Assembly (NCBI GenBank): GCA_038527215.1
Contig: JBCBGC010000012.1
Span: forward strand, 1-64,000
Direction of reading: 5' to 3'
Length of the DNA stretch: 64,000 bases
DNA from: JAWPMV01 sp038527215
GTDB lineage: Bacteria > Bacteroidota > Bacteroidia > J057
In this document: piece by piece, positions 40,898 to 49,659 of the stretch
Layout of the letters: each line of letters starts with the position of its first letter
How positions within the stretch are numbered: position 1 is the stretch's first letter
Notes under the pieces: model-generated
The model's input: only the letters and a program-made list of their open reading frames with translations
Databases searched by the model: none
What the model was told of the DNA's origin: nothing
Made by a program: the position numbers and the translations under genes

Positions 40898-43660
40898 ATG
40901 AAATGGGGTAGTCTTTTCCTCCTGCTCTTTGTTTATATCATTACCATACCCGGGAAGTTGCTGGCTCAAGATGAGGAAGCCCTTCCCTACCTTACCTATT
41001 ATTCCTCCCAGCTTTGGTTTGAGGAAAATAAGGGTCAGTTTGATCCCGCCATCCGGTTTCAGACCGAGGCCACCAATCGACAAATCCGCTTCCTCGAAAC
41101 CAGTGTCAGCTTTGCAGAGATCAGGCAGATGGCGGGAGGCATTAGCATGAACAAATTGACGCAGGAAAAAAAGTTTGAAAACTATGCCTGGCAAGATGAG
41201 CTAGACCCGGAGCATGAAGCCCTGGTCTGGAATATCAACTTTCTGGGCATTTCCCCGGACGTGGAACTGAGTCCTAAGTTCCTTTCTACCGAAAAGCGAC
41301 ATTACCTCAAAGGCAACAAGTCCCAATCCTGGGCCAGAGGGGTCCAGCGGTATAAGGAATTATGGTACGAAAACATCTATGAGGATATCGACCTCCGCTA
41401 CTATGGCAGTGCCGATCATCAGTTGAAGTACGATTTTATCCTCCAACCCCAGGCTGAAATTAGTCAGATCTCTATGGGCATGGAAGGCGTGTACGAATAT
41501 TGGATCAACGCAGCAGGGGAACTGGTGGTCCTGACCGAATGGGGAGAAATTGCAGATGCAGCGCCCTATTCTTATCAATATATCCATGGAGAAAAGGTAA
41601 CGGTAAGCGTCGTCTATTGTGAAAAAGAAAACGGCATCGGCTTCCAGGTCATGGGGGCTTATGATGCTACCAAGCCCCTGGTCATTGACCCCATCACCAT
41701 GAATTGGTCTTCCTTTTTACACAGTGGGGTATCTGACGACTACATCATGGCGGTGATGCGGGACGCCAGTGATTTTGTGTATACGGTTGGCTATACCAAA
41801 GCCATGACCTTTCCGCTTACGCCCGGGGTATACCAGAATATTTATGGTGGCGGGATCGACGCTTTTGTCACCAAACTGGATCCGAGCGGAACCAGCCTCA
41901 TTTATTCCACCTTTATTGGCGGTACCTCCTGGGAAATGCCTTACGGCATGGACCTGGTCAATGATTCTGAAGTCATTTTGGCTGGTTTTGCCCTTTCTTC
42001 CGATTATCCCACTTCCGCTACCGCTTACCAGACCACCAATGCCGGAGGACTGATTGACGGCTTCATCAGTCGCCTGTCAGCTAATGGAGATTCGCTGGTG
42101 TTCTCTACCTATTTCGGAGGGAGCGACCGGGATTATCTCTATGATATGCAGGCGGATGCCAGCGGCAACGTTTACGTAACGGGCTATACCCTCTCTACCG
42201 ATATGCCCACTTCGCCTACGGCTTATAGTACAGGGGCAGGCGGAGCAGGGGATATTTTTGTGGCCAAATTCAGCCCGGATGGCAGCAGTTTGCAATATGC
42301 GACCTTCCTCGGAGGCAACAGCTATGACATCGGAAACGCCATTCGCGTAAATGCAAACGGAGAGGCCTTTGTGGCCGGGACTTCCGGTTCTGCTAATTTT
42401 CCGACCACCGCCAATGCTTATCAGTCCAATCTCATCAATGGAGGCAGTGTAAACGAGGATGGAGTCTTTGCCAAGGTCAGCGCCGATGGCAGCAGCCTGG
42501 TCTACAGCTCCTACATAGGCGGCAACTCTTCGGACGGTATTTACGGCCTAGACCTGGAAGGAAATGATGTGGTCTACCTCACCGGTACGACCTACTCCAC
42601 CAATTTTCCGACCAGCTCAGCGGCCTACCAATTTGGAAATGCACCTGCCTTAGGCAATGGAGATGCCTTTGTAACCAAGTTTGACGTCAGTGGAAATAGC
42701 CTGGTGTACAGCACCTATGTAGGAGGCTCGGACCTGGATTTCCCTAAGTCCCTCCGGGTCAACAACAACGGAGAGGCCGTGATTTTGGGAGCTACCCGTT
42801 CTGCCAATTGGCCGATCAGTCCTACTTCGGCAGGCTTTAGCGCCCTGTACGACCTTTTTGTGATCCAGCTCAGTGATGATGGCAGTGCCTTATTACAATC
42901 AGACCTCTATGGCGGTAGCTATAATGATTATCCCCGGACAGCAGGTTCGCTTTTTCTCTCCGGCAACGAATTGACGCTGGGAACCACGGTGCACAGTCCT
43001 AATATGCCGAGTGCGGGCAGCGGCTACCAAGCCACCAAGACCAATGGCGTGGCCGATGCACCCTGGATGGTCGGCTTGCACATCAATACGGTGCTGCCAG
43101 CTCAGGATCTTAGCTGGTCTGCTCACTGGCAAACCCGTAACCAATGGGTTCAATTAGCCTGGGAAGATCAAGCCCCTCAGGCCGGAACCACCTATGAAAT
43201 AGAAGTGCAGAGGCCCGGAGAAGACTGGACCCAACTCCACAGCCGGCTCAGCCTCACCCAGGACCCTCTATTTACCCTCAATGATCCAGATGCGGCCCTG
43301 TGGCGAGATACCTATGTGAGCTACCGAATCCGCCTGACTCGTCCCAATGGAGAGGTCCAGTTGACCGACCTGCAAGAAGTTCGCATTCCCCGATTTGGCG
43401 GGATTAGCCTGCAAGCCTTCCCCATTCCGGCTCAGGATTGGATGACCGTGCGGGTACAGGCAGAAAGCCCACAGCCTGTTTATCTAAGGCTGGTGGACCT
43501 CAAAGGAAGAACGGTTTGGAAACAAACCTATGCGATACCAGCCGATGAAGTCTTCCTGGTAGAAGAAAAAATCTCCCTGGAAGAAATGAGTGCTGGTCTC
43601 TATCTGCTCCATGCCCAGGTCAACGGGGCCAGCCAGATTCAGAAAATACTGATTCAATAA
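40898..43660 (+). CDS. SBBP-repeat beta-propeller protein with T9SS type A tail
   Basis: 920 residues. Signal peptide (SLFLLLFVYIITIPGKLLAQ). An N-terminal DUF7948-like domain (LWFEENKGQFDPAIRF, DIDLRYYG) is followed by repeated SBBP motifs with D-A-F-V-T-K-x-D, LIYSTFIGG, VYVTGYT and similar (about seven to eight blades). Then comes a Fn3-like part (WSAHWQTRNQWVQLAWED) and a T9SS type A sorting domain (FPIPAQDW, LVDLKGRTVW, AGLYLLHAQ) at the end. Large surface or secreted proteins of this kind are common in Saprospirales; ligand unknown. Ends before a perfect long terminator. Confidence 0.9.
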   Translation: MKWGSLFLLLFVYIITIPGKLLAQDEEALPYLTYYSSQLWFEENKGQFDPAIRFQTEATNRQIRFLETSVSFAEIRQMAGGISMNKLTQEKKFENYAWQDELDPEHEALVWNINFLGISPDVELSPKFLSTEKRHYLKGNKSQSWARGVQRYKELWYENIYEDIDLRYYGSADHQLKYDFILQPQAEISQISMGMEGVYEYWINAAGELVVLTEWGEIADAAPYSYQYIHGEKVTVSVVYCEKENGIGFQVMGAYDATKPLVIDPITMNWSSFLHSGVSDDYIMAVMRDASDFVYTVGYTKAMTFPLTPGVYQNIYGGGIDAFVTKLDPSGTSLIYSTFIGGTSWEMPYGMDLVNDSEVILAGFALSSDYPTSATAYQTTNAGGLIDGFISRLSANGDSLVFSTYFGGSDRDYLYDMQADASGNVYVTGYTLSTDMPTSPTAYSTGAGGAGDIFVAKFSPDGSSLQYATFLGGNSYDIGNAIRVNANGEAFVAGTSGSANFPTTANAYQSNLINGGSVNEDGVFAKVSADGSSLVYSSYIGGNSSDGIYGLDLEGNDVVYLTGTTYSTNFPTSSAAYQFGNAPALGNGDAFVTKFDVSGNSLVYSTYVGGSDLDFPKSLRVNNNGEAVILGATRSANWPISPTSAGFSALYDLFVIQLSDDGSALLQSDLYGGSYNDYPRTAGSLFLSGNELTLGTTVHSPNMPSAGSGYQATKTNGVADAPWMVGLHINTVLPAQDLSWSAHWQTRNQWVQLAWEDQAPQAGTTYEIEVQRPGEDWTQLHSRLSLTQDPLFTLNDPDAALWRDTYVSYRIRLTRPNGEVQLTDLQEVRIPRFGGISLQAFPIPAQDWMTVRVQAESPQPVYLRLVDLKGRTVWKQTYAIPADEVFLVEEKISLEEMSAGLYLLHAQVNGASQIQKILIQ

Positions 43661-43681
43661 GGCAGGTATCCTGTAAAATCT

Positions 43682-43724
43682 TTTGGGCCAGGGAAGTTAT
43701 TTCCTGGCCCAAATTGTTTTATTT
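43682..43724 (+). terminator. Intrinsic terminator after the SBBP gene
   Basis: A 14-bp stem (TTTGGGCCAGGGAA / TTTCCTGGCCCAAA, one G-T pair) with loop GTTA at 43682-43713, then TTGTTTTATTT. Unusually long for this window; it lies only 18 bases before the DUF1415 start. Confidence 0.88.
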
Positions 43725-43731
43725 TGCTCTC

Positions 43732-44283
43732 ATGGAAGCTGCTGCTGTGATCCAACATACTGCGACCTGGGTAGAAAAAATGGTCATCGGCCTGAACCTA
43801 TGTCCCTTTGCCGGGCCGGTCTTTCGCAAGGATGGCATTCGCTATCAGGTCAGTGAAGCCCGGGGACCGGAAGTCCTCTGGCAGGATTTATTAGAGGAAC
43901 TCCTCTTCCTGGCAGGCCAGCCTGCGAAGGAAGTAGAAACGACCCTTTTGATTCATCCTGAAGCCTTGGGCGATTTTGCAGACTATCTGGATTTCGTAGA
44001 AATGACCCAGGATTTGTTGATAGAAACCGAATTAGAGGGGGTTTTGCAAATTGCGACCTTTCATCCTGATTATCAGTTCGACGGTACCGCTTTTGAGGCT
44101 GCCGAAAATTTTTCTAATCGCGCTCCCTATCCCATGCTTCACTTGCTGCGGGAGGAGCGTGTAGCTGCAGCCGTGGAAGGACACCCGGACCCGGAGGGGA
44201 TTCCCGCTGAAAACATCCGCAAATTATCCGCATTGGGACAGCAGAAATTATCTGATCTGAGAGAAAGCTGCTTTTCGTCCTGA
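43732..44283 (+). CDS. DUF1415 family protein
   Basis: About 183 residues from ATG 43732 (MEAAAVIQ). Contains VIGLNLCPFAGPVF, TLLIHPEALGDFADYLDF, LQIATFHPDYQFDG and NRAPYPMLHLLREERV, the DUF1415 signature. Cytoplasmic; function unknown in the family. The upstream frame (TTG 43714) lies in the terminator region and is not used. Confidence 0.92.
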   Translation: MEAAAVIQHTATWVEKMVIGLNLCPFAGPVFRKDGIRYQVSEARGPEVLWQDLLEELLFLAGQPAKEVETTLLIHPEALGDFADYLDFVEMTQDLLIETELEGVLQIATFHPDYQFDGTAFEAAENFSNRAPYPMLHLLREERVAAAVEGHPDPEGIPAENIRKLSALGQQKLSDLRESCFSS

Positions 44284-44412
44284 TTTTTGCATCCATTTCA
44301 CCAAAAAATCCGTTATTTTTAATAGACCGGAGATGCTCGCTCATTCCAGGGGAAGGCTTATGCCACTCAGCCCATAGGACCCTGCCTACCGGTACAGAAG
44401 TAAAGCGTGATT

Positions 44413-45360
44413 ATGATGAATTATTCCAAAATAGGAGTTTTTCTGGTTCTTGCCTTCGGTTTGAGTTGGCTAGGGCTCAAGCTCCCAGATATATGGCTGG
44501 CTGACCAGCCCATTACCCAATTGCTGGTTCAATTGCTTGCCTACAGCTGGGGACCAGCCTTGGCGACCCTCATTACCCAGAGGTATATTTTCCAAGGTTC
44601 TATGGCTCGCTACGGCTGGAACCGCAAGCGCTATAGTTTCAACTGGATTTTGGTGAGTCTGCTGATTCCGCTGGGATTGGTCCTGGCAACCGTTGGAGCC
44701 ATTGCGATCGGAGGCAACCTCTTACATATCCCGGCTTTCGGGGAAATTGCCCTGCAACAAACCCAGGAGTTTTTCAACCGGCCTGAAATTCCTATGACGG
44801 GACAAGAGATTCTCTCCTATATCTCCGCCATTGAATTTTTGCCCCTGGAACGAGAGGACGGATTCTGGACCTTATTGATGCTGGGGATCGTCCTGGCTAT
44901 GGTAGGGGGTGCTTCCCTCAACCTCCTGTTCAATGTGGGAGAAGAAGTGGGCTGGAGAGGCTTTATGATTGCGGAAACCCGCTCTATGGGTTTCATGGGT
45001 TCTAATCTGGTGATTGGGGTGCTACATGGCTTATGGCAACTGCCGCTGGTCTTTCACTTCGGCGCCTTCCTCGGTATAGATAGCCTGGTTGATATTCTCA
45101 GTATCGTAGGCTTCTCCATCAGTATGGCCTATCCGATGGCTTATCTGGCCATGAAAACCCGGTCTATCTATGCTTCAGCCACCTTCCTGGGCGTCTTCAA
45201 CAACCTGTCCCAACTGACCTTGCTCTTTATCGTGATGGGCAATCCTTATATCGCCAGCACGCGCGGCTTGATCGGCATGATGCTGTTGATGGGGGTAACC
45301 TATTTGATCATCCGGAGAGATAGCAAGTTTATCGACCGCTATCAGGACTTCGCTTATTGA
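44413..45360 (+). CDS. CPBP (CAAX/bacteriocin-processing-like) intramembrane protease
   Basis: About 315 residues from ATG 44413, eight membrane segments. Motif 1 NVGEEVGWRGFM with the catalytic Glu pair and motif 2 VIGVLHGLWQLPLVF with the catalytic His identify the CPBP family (intramembrane glutamic endopeptidase). Members process prenylated or bacteriocin-type substrates, or act in phage abortive functions in some bacteria; here the substrate is unknown. Stand-alone gene, with a strong terminator shared with the SCP2 gene. Confidence 0.92.
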   Translation: MMNYSKIGVFLVLAFGLSWLGLKLPDIWLADQPITQLLVQLLAYSWGPALATLITQRYIFQGSMARYGWNRKRYSFNWILVSLLIPLGLVLATVGAIAIGGNLLHIPAFGEIALQQTQEFFNRPEIPMTGQEILSYISAIEFLPLEREDGFWTLLMLGIVLAMVGGASLNLLFNVGEEVGWRGFMIAETRSMGFMGSNLVIGVLHGLWQLPLVFHFGAFLGIDSLVDILSIVGFSISMAYPMAYLAMKTRSIYASATFLGVFNNLSQLTLLFIVMGNPYIASTRGLIGMMLLMGVTYLIIRRDSKFIDRYQDFAY

Positions 45361-45383
45361 GAACGAAATAGTTTTGTATACAA

Positions 45384-45410
45384 AAAAGCCCGGGCAATGC
45401 CCGGGCTTTT
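45384..45410. terminator. Bidirectional intrinsic terminator
   Basis: GCCCGGGC-AAT-GCCCGGGC extended by A/T pairs, with A-rich and T-rich flanks. It lies between convergent CPBP and SCP2 genes. Confidence 0.92.
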
Positions 45411-45429
45411 GCTTTGGTAACAAGATTTC

Positions 45430-45732
45430 TTAGTTGAAGAGGGAAGAAAGTTTCATGGCAACGCCCATGTCTCCTTCGATCTTCATTTTTCCACCCATGA
45501 AGGCGTTCATAGGATTAAGTTCTCCGGAAAGCATATCCGCGAAGTCCTGGAAGTCGATGTTCACAGTGCAATCAGCATCTTTATCATCGTTGGAAACGGT
45601 ATTGTCTGCTCCACTTCCATCGAGGAAGACAGCTCCTTCTCCACCGTTGAACATAAATTTGATGGTATTGCCCAGTGCGTCAGCAGCGGCAGCCTGGGTA
45701 GCTACTTTACTGGTAATGGCTTCTAAAGTCAT
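45430..45732 (-). CDS. SCP2-type sterol-binding domain protein
   Basis: 100 residues from ATG 45732 (MTLEAITSKV). SCP2 fold: IKFMFNGGEGAVFLDG, ADCTVNIDFQDFADMLSGELNPMNAFMGGKMKIEGDMG. Binds lipids or acyl groups in the cytoplasm. The longer frame from 45813 looks like a weak signal peptide but overlaps the promoter region and is not preferred. -7 box TATCTTCG at 45760-45767. Confidence 0.88.
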   Translation of the reverse strand: MTLEAITSKVATQAAAADALGNTIKFMFNGGEGAVFLDGSGADNTVSNDDKDADCTVNIDFQDFADMLSGELNPMNAFMGGKMKIEGDMGVAMKLSSLFN

Positions 45733-45759
45733 GATATTCAGATTTTCTTTGCTTGAAAA

Positions 45760-45767
45760 CGAAGATA
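45760..45767 (-). promoter_or_regulatory. -7 promoter element for the SCP2 gene
   Basis: TATCTTCG on the minus strand, one mismatch from TAnnTTTG, 28 bases before the ATG at 45732. Confidence 0.45.
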
Positions 45768-45819
45768 CGTAAGTTAGGATAGCGAAGGAAGTGGAAAATA
45801 TTATTTTTTTCAAATTTTC

Positions 45820-48800
45820 CTACATACCCTTGAAACTGTAGGTCCCCGCCGGTAAGATGACCCGTAATCCTTGCTCCCCCTCCTCCCAGGCTGAGCCGTA
45901 CGCTCCAGCTTGCACCACATGGTCTTTCCACCAGAATGTTTCTCCTTCCTGCCAGGTATCAAAGCCGGCCGGAAACGTGACTTCTGCCTGGCTATTGGGG
46001 GGAATCCTAAGCTGCCAAAATATCCCCCCGTCAAATTTATGCCAGCCACTAACGATCAGGCCGTAAGGACTCTCATGCGCGGCTTTTGCCCACGCCAAAT
46101 CTTCCGGGATTTTCGGAGCAAGGCGAAATGTCTGGAAACCAGGATGCGCTTCCAGGGGTTGAATTCCGGCCAGCGAACCATACATCCATTCCCCCACTGG
46201 TCCCAGCGCAAAGTGATTGCGAGAGCCTTGCTGAGGGCCCTTTTTGTCCACATCCCATTGCTCCCAGATCGTCGTAGCCCCTTGTTCCAGCATATAGCCC
46301 CAAGAAGGATATTCGGTTCGGGTGGCGATTTTCCAGGCTAGTTCGTGATATCCGAATTGAGAAAGCAGCGGCAGTAAAAAAGGCGTTCCCAGGAAGCCCG
46401 TAGTCAGATGTCCCTGCTCCGTGATCTCCTTACTCAGATGGGTCATCATGTCGGATTCATAGCCCGGACACAAGCCAAAAGCCACAGTCAGCAAGCGCTC
46501 GGTTTGGGAAGCAGGGGACTCGATTTTCCCTGCCCAGAACCGCTGAAAAAATGCCTGTCGGATGGTATCCAGGCGCAGCTCCAATCTTCTGGCCTCGGTG
46601 GTTTTACCCAGAATCTTAGCGGTACGGGCCAGGAGGTCGGTACTGCGCGCATAAAAGGCGGCACTGATGAGGGCTTTATCACTGGGCTCCACTGACACCC
46701 AGTCTCCAAACCCCTGTCCGCCTCTGGCATCCTCAAAAATGTACAAGTGATCTTTTCGTCGGGCATACATATACGCCACCCAGGCACTCATGGCTTCGTA
46801 ATTGTCGGCCAGGATGGCGGTATCTCCGGCATACACATAAGCGTTCCAGGGAATGATGGTCATGGCGTCTCCCCAACCAGGCTTAGCGGGACCACGGACC
46901 ACGATGGGGGGATTCACATCATAGACATAGCCACTACTGTCCTGCCCATCCCGCATATCTTGCGTCCATTTTTTCCAAAAGGAAGTCATCTCATAGGCAT
47001 AGTTGGCGGAAGGAGCAAAAGCCTGGGCATCGCCCATCCAGCCGAGTCGCTCATCCCGCTGCGGACAATCTGTAGGTACGCTGTGCAAGTTGCCGAGCAA
47101 GCTCCGGTAAGTAGCGGCATAGACTTCATTCAGCAGGGAGTCCCCACAGCTAAAGGTGCCTTTCAGGGCGACATCGTTGTGCATGACTTCGGCGATGACC
47201 TCCCAACTCGTGCTATCAGCCTCATCCACCGCCACCTCAGCATAGCGGAAGCCATGATAGGTAAAGGAAGGCGCCCAACTTTCCGGGTAGGTATCCAGGC
47301 TGATATAGACATCTGTGCTACGAGCAGAACGGAGAGGATCGACATTGAGGCTGCTGTCAGGATGCAGAATCTCCGCAAATCGCAGGCTGTACCTTCGACC
47401 AGCCGGGCCTTGGGGGAAAAGGCGCATCCGTCCTACGATATTTTCTCCAAAGTCATAGCGGACCAAGCCTGGACGAGGTTGCCAACTGCGTAGCGGCTTC
47501 AGTGTTCGTGTGACCCGGATAGGAGGAGCGGGATTTTCGGACAAAAGTGCCGCAGAGGCAGAGAAGGTATCAATGGGTTCCTCGACATAATCGTTAAAAA
47601 CCCGATGGTAATATTCACCTCCATATAAGCTGTTCCTAAATTCTCCTGAAGGCAGGTAACGCCAGCTGCTGTCCGAAGGAAAAATATCCTCACTGCCGTC
47701 TTGATACCTCAGAACAATGGCGGCTTTCATCCGCAAGGGCCCATCGCTATAGCGACTTTTGCTCCGCCAACCCAGGCCACTGCTCCACCAAAGATTTCCA
47801 AGGGGCACGACCACCTCATTGACCCCTGCCTCTACTAAGGAATCCAATCCATAGGTCTGGTAAAAAATCCGCTTGGGATAGTGGCTCCAACCTGGGGTGA
47901 ATTCCTGGGTGCCGATTCTGCTTCCATTGCAATAAGGCACATAGCCTCCCAGGCCGGTCAGGTAAAGGCGAGCGCTTACGGGTTTCTCTTTGGCCTGGAA
48001 AGTTTTGACAAAACTCGTGGTCGGGGGCAGGGTTCGCGCAGCTGGTAAGCTCCCTAAGGGCTCCTCACCGTAAGGATACCATTTAATCGCTTCCCCTTGG
48101 GGCCTTTCCTGCTTCCAGGATTCATCACTTTGATACCTCAACCCGGTCATACCGTCTAAAAATATCTCCGCATCCAATACGGCAAACTGGTTCTCACCCG
48201 GTGCTAAACACAGTCTAAAGCGATTTTCACCAGCCTTTACCCGAGTTCGCAAATAGAGATCTGCATGGGCAGCAGGCGATTTTCGTTCTGCGATTTTTTT
48301 CCCATTAAGCCACAGGATAAAAGGCACTTTGGCCCCGATCCTGCCTACGGCCCAGCTCACATTTCCTTCTGGCAGCTCGAAAGTCCGGGTCAGCACGAGG
48401 GAATCAGCCCCATTTTTTCTGCCCATCCAATCCCCTCGGAATTCGAGCCTATCCTGTCCTTCCAGCCGTTTCCCAATCCAGGTTCCGGGCCAGGGCCCGA
48501 GCCAATTGGTTTCCCAGAATTGAATGGCACTGTAACGGGACCACTTTCCCGTCTGGTCCTGGTAGCGTACCTGCCAAAAGTATCGGGTCCGGGCTTGGAG
48601 TTCCGGCCCTGCATAAGGCACCAAATGAGACTGAGCAGAAGACACGGGCCCACTGTCCCACATGTCAGGTTGGCCGCTGCCCAAAAAGGCCCGATTGGTG
48701 GCTACCTGAATTTGATAGGCAGTCTGTCGTTCTCCCCGGGTGTTATCTCCAAGTTGCCAGCTTAATCGTGGCCTTAGGGTTTCTATGCCCAAGGGATTCT

Positions 48801-48918
48801 GCTTATATTCACACTTCAGATTTGTCGGAGCAACAGACTGAGCTGCTAAAGGAAGAAAAGTAGTGAATCCCCCAAACAACAGGCTGAGGATCGCTTGAAT
48901 AAAGGCTTTGTTTGACAT
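45820..48918 (-). CDS. Alpha-L-rhamnosidase, GH78
   Basis: 1032 residues. Signal peptide (ILSLLFGGFTTFLPLAAQ), then an Fn3/Bac_rhamnosid_N domain (LRPRLSWQLGD), a beta-sandwich with LTGLGGYVPYCNG, and the (alpha/alpha)6 catalytic domain with TDCPQRDERLGWMGDAQ (general-acid Glu) and EQGATTIWEQWD. The C-terminal beta-sandwich is typical. It releases terminal alpha-L-rhamnose from plant or algal polysaccharides, in the periplasm. No sus-type transporter is adjacent, so it is not in a classic polysaccharide locus here. Confidence 0.95.
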   Translation of the reverse strand: MSNKAFIQAILSLLFGGFTTFLPLAAQSVAPTNLKCEYKQNPLGIETLRPRLSWQLGDNTRGERQTAYQIQVATNRAFLGSGQPDMWDSGPVSSAQSHLVPYAGPELQARTRYFWQVRYQDQTGKWSRYSAIQFWETNWLGPWPGTWIGKRLEGQDRLEFRGDWMGRKNGADSLVLTRTFELPEGNVSWAVGRIGAKVPFILWLNGKKIAERKSPAAHADLYLRTRVKAGENRFRLCLAPGENQFAVLDAEIFLDGMTGLRYQSDESWKQERPQGEAIKWYPYGEEPLGSLPAARTLPPTTSFVKTFQAKEKPVSARLYLTGLGGYVPYCNGSRIGTQEFTPGWSHYPKRIFYQTYGLDSLVEAGVNEVVVPLGNLWWSSGLGWRSKSRYSDGPLRMKAAIVLRYQDGSEDIFPSDSSWRYLPSGEFRNSLYGGEYYHRVFNDYVEEPIDTFSASAALLSENPAPPIRVTRTLKPLRSWQPRPGLVRYDFGENIVGRMRLFPQGPAGRRYSLRFAEILHPDSSLNVDPLRSARSTDVYISLDTYPESWAPSFTYHGFRYAEVAVDEADSTSWEVIAEVMHNDVALKGTFSCGDSLLNEVYAATYRSLLGNLHSVPTDCPQRDERLGWMGDAQAFAPSANYAYEMTSFWKKWTQDMRDGQDSSGYVYDVNPPIVVRGPAKPGWGDAMTIIPWNAYVYAGDTAILADNYEAMSAWVAYMYARRKDHLYIFEDARGGQGFGDWVSVEPSDKALISAAFYARSTDLLARTAKILGKTTEARRLELRLDTIRQAFFQRFWAGKIESPASQTERLLTVAFGLCPGYESDMMTHLSKEITEQGHLTTGFLGTPFLLPLLSQFGYHELAWKIATRTEYPSWGYMLEQGATTIWEQWDVDKKGPQQGSRNHFALGPVGEWMYGSLAGIQPLEAHPGFQTFRLAPKIPEDLAWAKAAHESPYGLIVSGWHKFDGGIFWQLRIPPNSQAEVTFPAGFDTWQEGETFWWKDHVVQAGAYGSAWEEGEQGLRVILPAGTYSFKGM

Positions 48919-48972
48919 GCTCGTGACTTGTTCTCAACTCAGGACTCCAGGTAAATTAATCATAAGCCAGAT

Positions 48973-49659
48973 ATGAAACGAGTGGTGGTACTCACCGGTG
49001 CAGGAATCAGCGCAGAAAGCGGCCTCAAAACTTTTCGGGGGGCAGGAGGATTGTGGGAAGGTCATCCGGTACAAGAAGTCGCCTCACCACAAGGTTTTGC
49101 CGCCAACCCCAGCATGGTCCTGCGTTTTTATAATGAGCGGCGGGCCCAACTCAAAGAAGTAGAACCCAATGATGGTCACCTGGCCCTGGTAGAGCTGGAA
49201 AAAGCCTATCAGGTTGATATTATTACCCAAAACGTAGACAATCTTCACGAACGGGCTGGCTCCTCCCATATCCTGCACCTACACGGTGAGCTCACCAAAG
49301 CCCGCAGTGTAACCGATGAATCTTATGTGGTAGAATGTGAAGGAGACATCGAAATGGGAGATACCGCTCCGGATGGCGGACAAATGCGTCCTCATATTGT
49401 GTGGTTTGGCGAGGCGGTACCCATGATTGAGAAAGCGGTGGAAATCACCCTTCAGGCGGACTTCTTCATCGTGGTCGGCACTTCTTTAGTCGTGTATCCT
49501 GCCGCTGGTCTGGTAGATTTTGTTCCGCAGCATAGTCCCATTTTCATCGTAGATCCGCACAAACCGCCCATCCAGCCTCAACCCAATCTGGAATTCATTG
49601 TAGAAAGCGCGACCGTAGGGGTGCCTCAATTGGTTCAGCGCTTGCTGGAAGAAGCCTGA
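48973..49659 (+). CDS. Sirtuin-type NAD-dependent deacylase without zinc cysteines
   Basis: 228 residues. Rossmann motifs GAGISAESGLKTFR, TQNVDNLHERAG and the catalytic HLHGEL (His104). Y53 and R56 in FYNERRAQL are the residues that in CobB/SIRT5 favour succinyl or malonyl lysines. The usual four zinc-binding cysteines are absent; the only Cys is in VVECEG. This is a known variant in Bacteroidota. Cytoplasmic. Convergent with the TPR gene, overlapping by 25 bases. ATG start at 48973. Confidence 0.92.
   Translation: MKRVVVLTGAGISAESGLKTFRGAGGLWEGHPVQEVASPQGFAANPSMVLRFYNERRAQLKEVEPNDGHLALVELEKAYQVDIITQNVDNLHERAGSSHILHLHGELTKARSVTDESYVVECEGDIEMGDTAPDGGQMRPHIVWFGEAVPMIEKAVEITLQADFFIVVGTSLVVYPAAGLVDFVPQHSPIFIVDPHKPPIQPQPNLEFIVESATVGVPQLVQRLLEEA

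Noticed and set aside
43714..43731. Upstream TTG start for the DUF1415 gene
   Set aside because: It lies in the T-rich tail of the preceding terminator; ATG 43732 begins the conserved domain.
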